In this document: positions 27,501 to 37,242 of the stretch, one piece after another
Position numbering within the stretch: position 1 is the stretch's first letter
Layout: every line of letters begins with the position of its first letter
Assembly (NCBI GenBank): GCA_012295275.1
Contig: CM022672.1
Coordinates: 28,625,972-28,689,971, forward strand
Source: Chrysomallon squamiferum
Taxonomy: Eukaryota; Mollusca; Gastropoda; Neomphalida; Peltospiridae
Direction of reading: 5' to 3'
DNA length: 64,000 nt
Position numbers and translations under genes: made by a program
Notes under the pieces: model-generated
What the model was told of the DNA's origin: nothing
Seen by the model: only the letters and a program-made list of their open reading frames with translations
Database searches by the model: none

Positions 27501-29067
27501 AATTATATAATTAAAAGAAAAATTAAGAGGAAAAAATTATTATGGTTGTGTATTTTATATATAATTACTGTAGCTCCTAAATCTTTATTCACATTTAAAC
27601 TCATATACATAGTTGTTTTTTCTACCAGAGTGATGAAGAAGATGACAGTTTCTTTGATTTGCTCAGTCGGTTTCAGAGTCGACGTATTGATGATCAGAGA
27701 TGTTCTATCAGACTGGCAGAGAATGGCAGCCTCACCAAATTCCAGGAAAAATCTTCAAAACAGAATGTTGCTTCTCAAGGTAGATTATTCTTGTGCAGAA
27801 GAAAATTAAAATGTTACTTGGCTAAATTGAAATAGAATACAAGTGTATAAAATAATTTCATAAGTGATTACAAAATACATAGATTTAAAACAAAACAAAA
27901 AAAAAAAAAAAAAAAAAAAAAAAACATTTAAAATGAAACAAAGTAAAGGTAAAGATAAAATTCAAAAATTGAAATTATTTCAAAAACCTAATATTTCATG
28001 GTTGATGCTGTTTTTTAACCAAGATCTGTTATTAAGACAAATGAGCTGCAGTCAATGAAGATGTCTAATTTTATTCATTACATCCTCTACTCTGTATGTG
28101 TTGTGTGTGTGTATATTTTTCCAAAATATATGTATAAATTCCAAAAGCAGAAAAATTCAAAATTGGAGAAGCTAATAATAAGGTTAATTGCTATTGCTGC
28201 TATTTTATTATTATTATAACTGTTATTAATTTGGTTGTTATTTTCAACTGCAGTTGCCTCCCCAGGTGCAGATGACTTTCTAGATATGGTTGCAGGAATT
28301 CAAGGGTCACGTATGAATGATCAGAGAGCAGAACTGGCCACATTTCCTGGTCTAAGTTCTCAGTCAGTGATCGGTCAGCTGCTGCAACAGAAAACAGATG
28401 AAAGCGTGCCAGACGATAGTTTTTTTGAAATGTTAATGAGATGTCAGGTGATATAAATGGCATTTTCTTGTAAAACTATTTTCTAGGTGTATTCTTGTGA
28501 AATAAAATTCCTTTTCTTTACAACACGTATAATTTCCGGCATAAAGCTATGTAGTGGTTACAAAAATAACTTAAATTTGAATAAACTCAGTAAAAAGAAC
28601 TCCTAACAACATGATGATCTTTATAATTAATATTTTAATATGTAGTGTAAGGGGAAAACTAATTGCTTTGCATGATTTGATTAATATGAATAAGAGTATA
28701 TGTTATTTAAAATAATTATTCATTAAATTATCAAAAACTGCCATTTTCACACCAAACAAAAAAGTAAATCACTTGGATTCAGTTCATAAGCATTGTTATT
28801 TATTTTAATTTCTCTCAGTATAAGAAGAAATGACTAAATTTAAAAATGAATTTTTTTAAACAGGGAACAAGGTTAGAAGATCAGAGAAGTGCTTTGCCGC
28901 AAATACCACCAGCACCAACTGTCCCTGATGAAGATTTTTTCAAACTGATCCAAAAAGTACAGTCAAGTAGATTAGAGGAACAAAGAACTACAATGCCTAA
29001 AGATCAGGTTTCAACAGGAAGCATCAAAAAATCTACAAATTCTTCAGGGAAAAAGAAAAAGAAATAA
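2010..29067 (+). CDS. GPSM2: GPSM2/LGN/Pins, G-protein signalling modulator (13 exons, 5' end missing)
   Basis: Joined exons: 2010-2233, 8686-8821, 21511-21653, 22659-22782, 22996-23111, 23654-23918, 24223-24326, 24613-24668, 24862-24935, 27192-27338, 27629-27779, 28254-28447 and 28864-29067. All junctions agree in phase and use GT..AG, giving 645 residues plus a stop. The N-terminal part is a run of TPR units with repeated GNLGNT/GNAY signatures. It is followed by the linker around SMENMELMKLTPDK and four GoLoco motifs with the D/E-Q-R signature. In this family the TPRs bind NuMA/Mud and Inscuteable, and the GoLoco motifs bind GDP-loaded G-alpha-i at the cell cortex to orient the spindle. 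The start Met is absent: known family members begin one short exon earlier, so the first coding exon lies upstream or was missed. A lysine-rich tail (GKKKKK) ends the protein. Whether it is the GPSM1 or GPSM2 type cannot be fixed here; invertebrates usually have one pins-like gene. Confidence 0.95.
2234..8685 (+). other. GPSM2 intron (6.5 kb)
   Basis: AT-rich intron. It holds a CA repeat near 3470-3494, a T run near 3524-3548, a Tigger-type transposon remnant (5319-6042), an AAT repeat near 6471-6496 and a short CA repeat near 8438-8455. I saw no further exon: the flanking exons join directly in phase and match the continuous family sequence. Confidence 0.85.
5319..6042 (-). mobile_element. 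Tigger/pogo-like DNA transposon remnant with TA target site
   Basis: The left end begins CAATGGTGCCTTGACTTACA and the right end is its near-perfect reverse complement (about 19 of 22 positions). Both ends are flanked by TA (5317-5318 and 6043-6044), the Tc1/mariner/pogo target site. On the minus strand, the frame at 5637-5927 contains MISIELKHEITEKHER followed by VVDLARQY, which resembles the N-terminal pipsqueak-type helix-turn-helix of Tigger transposases. The catalytic part is missing, so this is an internally deleted copy. T and A runs interrupt it. Confidence 0.8.
8686..8821 (+). CDS. GPSM2: GPSM2 exon b (TPR)
   Basis: Phase 2 entry, phase 0 exit at GTAGGC. It encodes a TPR unit with GEAKASGNLGNTLKVL and CCVRHLDLSREM, close to the second and third TPRs of LGN. 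Confidence 0.95.
12000..12450 (+). repeat. Dispersed repeat, copy 1 (relative at about 40490-41580)
   Basis: Ordered matches to the 40.5-41.6 kb region include GCTGAAATGGATT followed by A-rich sequence and CATTTGTCTTTT. Others are AAAAAGAAAGTCA, AACAAATTACAA and ACTGTTAGATAATAA. Their order is the same in both places while spacing differs, as expected for old copies of one transposable element. No coding frame was recognised. Confidence 0.55.
19671..20441. mobile_element. Non-autonomous DNA-transposon-like element
   Basis: The left end (ACTGTATATACTTGTGTACA, then AGGCGAC) matches the reverse complement of the right end (ACCGTATATACTTGTTTATA, then AGTCGAA). Further copies of the subterminal motif TGTATAAGTCGA occur inside both ends. 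The interior is locally CpG-rich compared with the intron and has no recognised gene. The superfamily is not assigned, and the target-site duplication is unclear. Confidence 0.55.
21511..21653 (+). CDS. GPSM2: GPSM2 exon c (TPR with lineage-variable loop)
   Basis: Phase 0 entry, phase 2 exit at GTAAGT. It encodes VGEARALYNLGNVYHAKGK, then a loop with GRTGHQDPGEFPPEVKE and the start of the next helix. The loop lies where LGN proteins have an insertion between TPR helices. Confidence 0.95.
22659..22782 (+). CDS. GPSM2: GPSM2 exon d (TPR)
   Basis: Phase 2 entry, phase 0 exit at GTTAGT. It encodes a TPR unit with GDRAAQGRACGNLGNTHYLL and the following helix ending in HEE. Confidence 0.95.
22996..23111 (+). 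CDS. GPSM2: GPSM2 exon e (TPR)
   Basis: Phase 0 entry, phase 2 exit at GTGCGT. It encodes RLAIAKEFGDKAAERRAY, then TNLGNAHIFLGEFE. This is among the most conserved LGN segments. Confidence 0.95.
23112..23653 (+). other. GPSM2 intron
   Basis: Short AT-rich intron with a CT stretch and T runs near 23150-23180 and 23258-23272. Nothing else was recognised. Confidence 0.8.
23654..23918 (+). CDS. GPSM2: GPSM2 exon f (two TPR units)
   Basis: Phase 2 entry, phase 0 exit at a weak GTACGA donor. It encodes two TPR units, with CYSLGNTYTLLRDYDKAIEY and GEGRACWSLGNAHLALGNHE, ending in HLEISQE. Confidence 0.93.
24223..24326 (+). CDS. GPSM2: GPSM2 exon g (end of TPR array)
   Basis: Phase 0 entry. It encodes IGDETGQLTAQMTLADIKTT followed by LGMPDNVKERVD, the capping helix of the TPR domain. 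The exit at GTTGGC (phase 2) joins cleanly to 24613. Confidence 0.88.
24473..24503. repeat. GT microsatellite
   Basis: About 15 tandem TG/GT units in the intron between GPSM2 exons g and h. A second, imperfect TG tract lies at about 24690-24728. Confidence 0.9.
24613..24668 (+). CDS. GPSM2: GPSM2 exon h (linker)
   Basis: A 56-base exon in the linker, encoding TTDQKEVEKGTDVVDVGI. It enters in phase 2 and leaves in phase 1 at a strong GTAAGT donor. It is low in conservation and supported mainly by splice sites and frame continuity. Confidence 0.8.
24862..24935 (+). CDS. GPSM2: GPSM2 exon i (conserved linker motif)
   Basis: Phase 1 entry, phase 0 exit. It encodes RPNRGRRLSMENMELMKLTP and then DKQK. 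The RRxSMENMELMKLTP block is diagnostic of LGN/AGS3/Pins. From knowledge of the family, the Ser here lies in a region phosphorylated in polarity control; that role is not visible in the sequence. Confidence 0.95.
24936..27191 (+). other. GPSM2 intron holding an unidentified ORF-rich insert (about 25.33-27.05 kb)
   Basis: Between about 25.33 and 27.05 kb the sequence is less AT-rich and has overlapping open frames on both strands, up to 171 codons on the plus strand at 26297-26812. No protein family was recognised, no terminal repeats were found and the frames do not join. An old transposon insertion is possible. Confidence 0.4.
27192..27338 (+). CDS. GPSM2: GPSM2 exon j (linker)
   Basis: Phase 0 at both ends. 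It encodes a Ser/Lys-rich linker (NSKSQKGAGARPKVQKSATL onward). The donor (AAAAG/GTCTGA) is weak, so the exact end is less sure. An exon phased 0-0 could be skipped without breaking the frame. Confidence 0.85.
27629..27779 (+). CDS. GPSM2: GPSM2 exon k (GoLoco 1)
   Basis: Phase 0 entry, phase 1 exit at GTAGAT. It encodes an acidic lead (SDEEDD), then GoLoco 1: SFFDLLSRFQSRRIDDQR. The terminal Asp-Gln-Arg is the part that reaches the nucleotide pocket of G-alpha-i in this family. Confidence 0.95.
28254..28447 (+). CDS. GPSM2: GPSM2 exon l (GoLoco 2 and first half of GoLoco 3)
   Basis: Phase 1 entry, phase 0 exit. GoLoco 2 reads DDFLDMVAGIQGSRMNDQR. The exon ends within GoLoco 3 after DDSFFEMLMRCQ, so the intron splits that motif. 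Confidence 0.95.
28864..29067 (+). CDS. GPSM2: GPSM2 last exon (end of GoLoco 3, GoLoco 4, stop)
   Basis: It completes GoLoco 3 (GTRLEDQR) and carries GoLoco 4 (DEDFFKLIQKVQSSRLEEQR), where the usual Asp before Gln-Arg is Glu. It then ends in a Ser/Lys tail and a TAA stop. Confidence 0.95.
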   Translation, partial: GTRLEDQRSALPQIPPAPTVPDEDFFKLIQKVQSSRLEEQRTTMPKDQVSTGSIKKSTNSSGKKKKK

Positions 29068-32000
29068 AAAGTAAAAAGATACCATAGTTTTCAAGTGAGG
29101 GACATGTTAAAAGATTATTAAATATGTAGCAGAAGAAACCAATGAGAAGTTTGTGCCTGGGAAATAGATTTGCTCATTGAATTTTAACTTTAGTAGCTTG
29201 GTATCAAAAGCTTTAAGTACAGGGTAGCAGCAAGAGACAGAGAGAAAGCAAGAAATATTATATGCTGCTGCTGTGGTGACACAGTGGAGTCTTCTAGCCT
29301 AAGAAATGGAACTCTAATACAGACATCTTTCTGCTTTTGCAGTTTGATCAGAGACTGATAGTGTCATAAACATAACACTGTGCTCCTCCATCAGCTCTGA
29401 TGAACTTCATTTGAAAATAAAACAATGTGCTGCATTTTAGAACAAGCATCCATTTCTTGAAATAACAAGTGATATTTTTATGTTGTCTTGATAAAATATT
29501 TTTACATCCTGATTGTTAAATAAATTAATGCAGCTTATATCAGTAATCTACCAGATATTAAAAGCCATGTAAATAAAAATAAAAAATATCTTATTAGTAG
29601 ATAATCAAAATAAAGTATTGTCAATATTAGAATTAATTCTACTATGAATGAATCAGATAATACTAGTAACTTAATGGAATGCTCAGGCCATACTTAGGCA
29701 TATGTAACAAAATTTAGTACAATGTATACAATAAACAAGAAAAGTATGTTGGTATATTTATTTAAGATGGTTGTACATAATGTCCCTTACAAAATTGATG
29801 CTGCCATTTTCTTCTCTTTTTTTTTCTTACATATATTGTATATAGACTGCCACACATTTTGTCACATAGTGTAAAATGATCACAAGAGTAACAGAACCAC
29901 TTCCAAGGAAGCTGTTGTTGGCTGTTTGTAAAAAGGACACCAGTGTCTGCTTGCATTGACAAAAATGGTCTTTAATAATTGCTACACAATGATTTCATCT
30001 TTCTGACATTGGTCTGAGCATTCCATTAATGTGTTAATACAAAAAACTACAAAAAACCCACAAAGTCCTGTAGCAGGTGATATTTATTTATGATTCAAAT
30101 AATGTGTCAGTATGAATAACAAATTAAATATTTCCATTCATATTCAACATAATAACTGGTGAGAAATCATGCATTTAAAATTTTTAGGAATTTTTGTTTT
30201 ATAGGATGGTTGTTCTTTCTTTTTTACATTTTATAAAATTCATTCAAATTTATTTTATTTTTTTCTTATTTTAATGCACTTCAAAATCCTTCATTCCGTC
30301 TATGGTTTATAAACATTACCTATTTTTTGTTTACAAAGTCCCATTAAATTATCTGAGTTGTAAGTTAATGATAAAAAGTAAACAACGACATGAGTTACAT
30401 ATTTAAAAATAAATTTCTTTTAAAATGTTCAGCAACTTGTAAAGAAAATTGTAAATTATTTCAATTCATTTTGATACTAACCTTTCTGTTTAAGCTCTAA
30501 TAGGATATATTTTTCAATAAATAAATTGAAAAATATGCTTTTCTGAATAATATTATACCCATCTTCATCATTTATTTATTGTACTTCATAATCTTAAATT
30601 TTTTTATTTATTTTGGGGGGGGGTGTTTTTTTTTATTATTATCCATTTAAAATTTAAATTTTCTAACTGAATACTTTTTTCAAAGGTTCATTTGTATTAG
30701 CTTTTGTTTATGAAAAAAGAAAAAACAGAATATCAATATTTAATATCAAGAGAAAAAAAAGTTTTTTTTTTTTTTTTTACCATATTCTAAATGATAAAGA
30801 ATTTTGCTTTTATATTAACATTTCACCAAAATTCTTTAATCTTTACTGTATAGGTTTATCAGAAACATAGATTTATATGATTTAGTAAGCTGTCTGTGAG
30901 GCTCAGTGTAAATAGTTAGCAGTCTTGATCAAGCAACAGATTAAACAATTTTAGTGGAAAACATTAAGACACCATTTGGAATATTCCTTCATATTGTATC
31001 ATAATAAGTTTAAAGACAACATATGTAATAACTGAAATATTCAGAATTTCACTGGTATCAGGTGTGTTACACTGGTGTTTAATGACAAAGGTTTTATCAA
31101 TCATGATTCAAAATAATTCAGACTGGATGTTGTAGTTAAGTATATAAAATTTACATGCAACTTGAAGTTAACCGAGTTGGGGGAAAGCAGTGGAGTCTCA
31201 TTATTTGTTAATGTGCATCAGATTTTGTGAACAGCAGAATCTATACATGTATCTCTTTCAGTTTTAATTTAAAAAACGTTTGTCAATCTCAGCTTATTTT
31301 TTCTATTTTGCTTGTTCTGATCATGAAGTACATAATTATTGTTCTAGGTAAAAATGTTTGTTCAGAATAGGTACTACAAAATTTTGACTCGTACATTACA
31401 ATTAGATTTTCATCCGAATTTTTTTTAATTGGCATTGTGAAAATGAACTCTAAACCTTGCCGTTTACTAAGAATGCATTCTGTGATACGGTTTCACACAT
31501 GTAATTTCATGTATGTATAGCTTCTATGAAATGACCGATTAGCAAAATTAGTTGAAATAATAAATGATTTTTTTCACCAATTATTATTATTATTATAATA
31601 ATACTAAGTATTATGTACTTAATTTCTTTCCTGTATTAAAACAAATTGTTTTCATAACACTCCTTTACAATTCACTATCATTATTTCATATCTTATGGTT
31701 TTTTATCCTCACACTGTGGACTTGTAAATATATGTACATCTCAGATGAAGTCTTTTGCATGTAAAGCCACAAAGATAACATATGGGTCTTCACATGCCTT
31801 GGTCACCTTTCAGTCATATTCAAGTCTGCAGATAATCTGAAGTCATGGTATAGGTTAAGAAAAATTAATATGAAACTAGAAAAATGCCTTCTTTTTTTTT
31901 TTGATCCATTTGTACACACAAATTCACCAAATCTGATTCCTGAGTCAGTTTGGAAACATTGTTACATAATTATTTTAAATGTAAATGTTTTATTGAAAAA

Positions 32001-34640
32001 AAGTTTTAATAAAAATGAAATGGTATTTTCTGTATTTAATTGTATTCATTTAAGAAAAAAATTGTTTACTTATCTGTGTTATGTCACACATTTATGCATA
32101 TGGCTTTACAGATAAATGTCTCTCAGACAAAAGCCTCTATGACATTAGTTCAGCAGCAGAGGTCATGGAACTCGGGCAAGATAAACCTCTCCAGATTGAA
32201 CATTTCCAACAGAAGGTTCTGTATATTTATTTTACCTGGTGTAATCATCTAAACATAAAAATTGTTACGGCATATTATTATTCCAGTGTTATCACCGGAA
32301 TGAACAATAACTGCAGTTCAGGAACGTTAATGTATAAAGTTGTATGTAGAGAAGTCTTTTTACAAAGGGCATATTTTTCTGATCTATACCGAAGAACCCA
32401 CCTTGAGCAATAAGAAGGAAAATGGCTATATTGTCAACATGTTAAAAACAAAATCTAAACATCTTTACAGAGTCGCTAGTTGAAATAAAATATTTTTTAT
32501 TTTACAGAAGTGCTGCAACTATGTTCAATCAGACATCACTATGTAAGCATTTGTAATTGTTGTCAATTACATTAGTTTATTGTAGTTGGGAGTCTTTTCA
32601 TGTTTTTTATTTTATCAAAACGTTTTTAAAATTTTAAATTTCATGTGGTTCCAAAGTACTTTGTAGGTAGCCTTTCAACTTTCTAGAAGGTAGCATTGCT
32701 GAATATAATTATTAGGTTAGGGCATATATGCTACAGATTGAACATATAATGTTGTGTGTCTGACATTCTGGGTTTGCTATTTTAAAAAATAATAACAATA
32801 ATGATGAATTGGTAATAAGGCTTGTGAAAGCATATTTTTGACTTATAAGTTGTAACTGCAATGACAATTGTTGCCACTATAAATTACAACTGAAATTTGG
32901 ACTCCCGATTCTTTTTTTGTTGTTGTTGGTGGTGGTGTTGCTACTGCTGCTTTTTTTTCATTTTTGGTTTTCCCTCACAATTCACACACACTTTTCTCCA
33001 TTAACTTCATTAAGCATGCTGAATGATTTTTATTTTATTTTCATTTTGAAATGAATCTCTTTTAATTAGTGTCTGTTTCTACACTAATTTGTAGATCAGC
33101 TCGATGATAGCAAACTTTGAAAACGAGATTACATTTTCCTATGAAGTAATGATGTTGTTTTTGTTGTTTTTTTTTGTTTGTTTTTTTTTCTTTTTTATCA
33201 ATAACCTTGGACCAACTGTGTATACTCTTCTTCTATAAACAAATATTTTGTTAATGACACAGATTACACTGCCTAATGATGACGGTACCAAAAAAACAAG
33301 GGAGAAGAGTATTTTACCATATCATGCTGCCAAATGGTTGTCAAAGCAAGACCAAGTGTTGTGTAACCACCTGCTTGTTACTACTTCTTCCCAGACTCGG
33401 ATTAAAAGCAGGATGCCTGTGTATATTAAATCCTGCAGACAACAGTGAAAACCTTGAAATCAAAGAGAAAAGTGATGCCATTTCATGCACAAATTTCAAA
33501 GCTGTTAGTTTGTCCACAAAACTCAGCTTATCTTGGCTTCTAATTTACCTAACTTTAAATTTTAAAAGTCCATCATTGAATAATTTTCTCTAAAAGGGTT
33601 TTATTGATGGTCAAACAGAACTTTATTGATGGCCTTAAATTAACTTCATACTTGGTTAACAGTGCCTGAAGTCCTAACTGTGTATTATTTTATGAGGGGG
33701 CCGTGTTTGATTACATTACCGACCTGGAAAAAAAAAAAGGCACCTGGAAGAAATGGCACTGTGCAAATTTGGAAAAATGGCATCACTCAGCAACTTGGTT
33801 TTGCTTAACAAAGTACAGTATTATATCAGAGTTTAATATCAAACACACACACACACACACACCCACACCCACCCATATGTATGTACGTTTGCATGCATAC
33901 ATAGATGGACGAGTACGTCCATAAACATGTACCTAATGTTAATATGCATACAACAGTTGAAATATCCTGCAGAATATTATTCCGTCAATTCAAAAAAGTT
34001 ACATAGCATAACACATAGTGACATACGTGTAGTCTTTAGCAATTGTTGACAGTTCACAATTAAATGGTCAGTCAAAACAAATGTAAACCAAAAACAACAG
34101 CCCCCACCTCCAAATACATACAGGTATAATATATATATATATAAGTGTGTGTGTGTGTGCAGGACTACCTACTACCGATAACAAAATGATAATAAGCAAT
34201 TAAAAAAAAAATTCAGTTGCCATTTTTTCCCAAATTAAATTTAAGTTTTTTTTCCTATACACATAAGGTCATTTGCTTGTCTTTGCACAATCATCAGGTG
34301 AGTGGCGTCGACACACTAAAGGGCCGAGTTCACCTTTTCTTGCTGGATTCGACCTACTAGAACGTAGCATCAGGCCGAACACGCTCGACACGTTTACACT
34401 GCCATCTTTTATACAGGGTCGTCACTATTTCAGTATTTGTGGCGTGTGTCCCATTTCTACAACGCCATTTGACTTTAAAATTTCGCAGTTTTTGTGCATT
34501 GATCTATTGGTTTCCCCACAAAAGAAACCCAAAAAAAAGAACCACGACAACAAACAAACCAACCAATTTTTGACAGAAATTGTCTTACACTGTTAACAAA
34601 TCATCTGCAATCTTTCAAAATGTAAACAACGTCATTTACT
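29068..34640 (+). other. GPSM2 3' UTR and intergenic DNA
   Basis: A candidate poly(A) signal AATAAA lies at 29416-29421, with others further on (near 29571). The rest is AT-rich DNA with T runs, an AC tract (about 33843-33862) and an AT/GT tract (about 34130-34160). Open frames in this interval (for example 32081-32413, 33276-33593 and 34273-34596) lack recognisable domains and are not called. Confidence 0.7.
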
Positions 34641-34823
34641 CAAAAGTTTAGTGCCAGTGTTCAGCCAATGGAATCGCCATACGTGTGGAACTGCCGAATT
34701 TATCCGAAGTCTCACGAATGTTGCTGAGTCACGTGGTCACGCTAATAAAATGGAGGCCATGCTGGTGCATTAATGTGAGATATAGACGAAGAAATAACAA
34801 TTTTCTCGTATCTTATTATTGAG
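34641..34823 (+). promoter_or_regulatory. Candidate promoter and non-coding first exon of the multi-cassette gene
   Basis: This stretch is richer in CpG than its surroundings. It has a CCAAT box (34665-34669), a CACGTG E-box within TCACGTGG (34729-34736) and AAAATGGAGGCC (34747-34758), close to the YY1-type AAAATGGCGGC element found just downstream of many animal start sites. A GAG/GTATCA donor at 34823/34824 could end a non-coding first exon that joins the acceptor at 35839/35840. This is inference; no TATA box was identified. Confidence 0.5.
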
Positions 34824-35839
34824 GTATCAGTATATTTATATAAATTTCTTATCAATGTTTAATTAAAATGGTTTTAAGATGATATCAGTCATTACAAATA
34901 TAAACATTTGTTAATCATCGGCACAGTCCTCAAAAAATCTATTTGAATTTAGAGTATTTAGTGTAGTTTTTGTTATCCACTTGGAAAAATTAATTAATTA
35001 ATTACTATAAATCACGAAGCTAGATAGATATATTTGATAACGCTGCTTTGTCAGAAACATTTTATTGATGCTACTGAAAATACAACAATAAAAAGGCAAA
35101 AAAACTTAAATTTACTTTGACCCCCGCCTGTAAAATCAGCGTTTCCATCGTTATCGTAACTCAGACTGGCACTTTTAATTTGCATTCAAAACCTGGTCTT
35201 GGTCTAAGTTTATCATTTTTTTTCATTCTTTCCGTCGTCGTCTTCTTTTTAAATCTTAATTAAGATTAAAACGTTGAAGGAACTTCAATATGATAAAATT
35301 ACAACCAATAAAACTGGAATATTAAAATTAACACAAAATTAAATATAAATTAAAAAAAAAAAAAAATTAATTGATAAAGAACACCTTTTCTATCATAATG
35401 TATAATATGCATAATACAAGTAGTTCATTTCATCAATGTTAAGGAAGTAATAATATGAAGGAAAAAAAATACAAAAGCTTGTATCTCCAGCCAACACACA
35501 GTTCAGTTTACACACTGCAATCAGAGCAGGTTGCAGATATACCATGTACAAAAAGCACTGATGTTCATATGAATGTACAGAGTAGATCTAATGCACTTTT
35601 TAAATAGTAAGTAATCTGTTGTCTGCTGCAAATAGATGTTGATGCAGTCTGGATTTGATTTAAAGATGTATAGGAAGTATATAGTAATCTAGAGTATGCA
35701 GACTAATTTCCTTTGTATTAATAAAGGATCATTTCATTTACATAATTTTTAATTTCTGTTCTACGGTTAGTTAATTTAACTTATAAAACAAATTATTTGA
35801 TTGCACTGAAATATTTATCTTCATGTTTTTCTTATTCAG
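34824..35839 (+). other. Probable 5' UTR intron of the multi-cassette gene
   Basis: AT-rich interval with A runs (about 35350-35365) and no gene recognised. It ends in TTTTTCTTATTCAG, a good acceptor 32 bases before the start codon of the shared coding exon. Confidence 0.5.
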
Positions 35840-35871
35840 CTCATTTGAGAAATACAGAAAAGTGAGTCATA

Positions 35872-36652
35872 ATGGATAAACAGTATTCTGTGAAATTTTT
35901 CACATCATTTGTTGAAGCAATACAAAAACTGTGCCGTGAATATTTAGACTTTGAGCAGGGTGTTGAATTGAGTGGTTACCTGGCTGTAGAAATAGACAAT
36001 TTCAAAAAGGAAAGATATGTGCTTAGTGAACTTGTTCAAAGTACTGGAAATGTTATTAGTGAGAGTTATTGCACAAAAGCTTTCAAAACACTGAGAAAAG
36101 AAATACCACCAAGAATATCAAGAGACAGTGAAAACATTACACCTAGAAAGAATAATTACAGTGTAATTCACAAACCACATAGACCACCAAAACCTGCAGA
36201 AGTTACTATTGATTTACGAGACAGCCCTGAAAGAGAGATGCCTTCTAGTTCTCCTCGTTACCAACACACTCCAAGAGGCCAATCAGTAGCAAGCCCTATG
36301 AGATGGCAAAATCGTACACCAACTACTCCAAGTCCAAATAGAATAAATAATAGATTTCCATCATCTTATGGAACCCCGCCCAGAATGAGAAGCATGGAAG
36401 TTGTAAGATCACCAAGAACCTCTCGATCAGTTAATACAGGACAGCCATCTAATCAAATCCAGCCAAGACGCATTGAACAGACATCTTTGCAGTCATGGAC
36501 TCCACCACGTATTACATCTGTTAAGTCACTTCGCAGTCCTCAGCATAATGCAGTTGTTCCGTCAAGTCCTAATCAGTCTGTAGCCGCTAGTGTTCCTAAA
36601 AAGAGAACCTCTGAATCCTCTGACTCTGTTTCATCACCTTCAGCCAAAAAAG
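35872..36652 (+). CDS. Shared N-terminal exon of a multi-cassette putative transcription regulator
   Basis: The ATG at 35872 follows an acceptor at 35839/35840. The exon encodes 260 codons plus one base and leaves at AAAAAG/GTAATT in phase 1. Reading through the donor would give only three more residues before a stop. Residues 1-80 look like a compact domain: a helix around SFVEAIQKLCREYLDF, then strands around GVELSGYLAVEID and ERYVLSELVQSTGNVISESY. It is not a recognisable BTB domain, although its position equals that of the BTB in lola-type genes. Residues 85-260 are Pro/Ser/Thr/Arg-rich with many SP and TP pairs (TPPRMRS, RSPRTSR), probably disordered and phosphorylated. I do not recognise the family. 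The spliced mRNA would attach this part to any of the downstream terminal exons. Confidence 0.85.
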
Positions 36653-36811
36653 GTAATTTTTAGTATTCTTAGAATTTTGGAATACATTTTTAAATTTTAA
36701 ATTATTTTTTTACCTCTTTCTTTTCATGGATTTAATTTGTTTGATTTTTATAATCTCCTTAGATAATTGCAATTGAAATAAAGGAATACGCTTTTTTTCA
36801 CATCCTTTCAG

Positions 36812-37242
36812 ATAAACTTGATGAGAATTTGGAGGCATTAATTGATCTAGCTAATATGGCCAAAGAAATTAGTAGTGAGGCACAAACAGAGACAAAAACA
36901 GATAATTCAGTAACAGAAACTTCAACAGTGACAACTGCAGCAGTTTCAGCATCTACTACAACAGCATCACAAAACCAACAAACATCTTCATCTGAAACTG
37001 TTGTCACACAAAACATCATTAGTGTGTCGTCATCTGAAGTGAAGAAAGAACAAGAAACAAATGATCCAGTTCTTGTTATTGACAATGCCAATGAAGGGGA
37101 GATCAGTTCTGGAAGTGATAGTACTTTTAATATTAATCAGTGTCTTGAATCATTCACTCCATTGATTACAACAGACTCGGCTTCATTTTCTACAGAACAA
37201 CAATCCACACCAAGTACATCATTTGAAGGGACAGCAGTACAG
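36812..37242 (+). CDS. Second shared exon, Ser/Thr-rich acidic linker
   Basis: It enters in phase 1, joining G to AT to make Asp, and continues KLDENLEALIDLANMAKEI. It then has a long Ser/Thr/Glu-rich stretch ending in FEGTAVQ. It leaves exactly in phase 0 at CAG/GTATGT. Together with the preceding exon it makes a 404-residue common region. Reading past the donor gives VCVL and a stop, so an intron-retained short form is possible. The phase 0 exit is what every downstream cassette acceptor matches. The only feature seen in the linker is a likely helix at its start. Confidence 0.85.

Noticed and set aside
32081-32413. 110-codon open frame between the two genes
   Set aside because: No recognisable domain and AT-driven composition; no start context or splice support.
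33248-33593. Overlapping open frames with balanced composition
   Set aside because: Two frames overlap, neither gives a known motif, and no flanking exon was found; left as unexplained intergenic DNA.
34273-34596. 107-codon open frame in the CpG-richer stretch
   Set aside because: More likely open by chance in promoter-adjacent DNA; no domain, and it ends in a Lys/Asn-rich run from A-rich DNA.
35872-36120. BTB/POZ domain at the start of the shared exon
   Set aside because: The start MDKQYSVKF recalls lola-type BTB starts, but the diagnostic D-V-x-L and H-x-x-V-L-x-A-x-S segments are absent.
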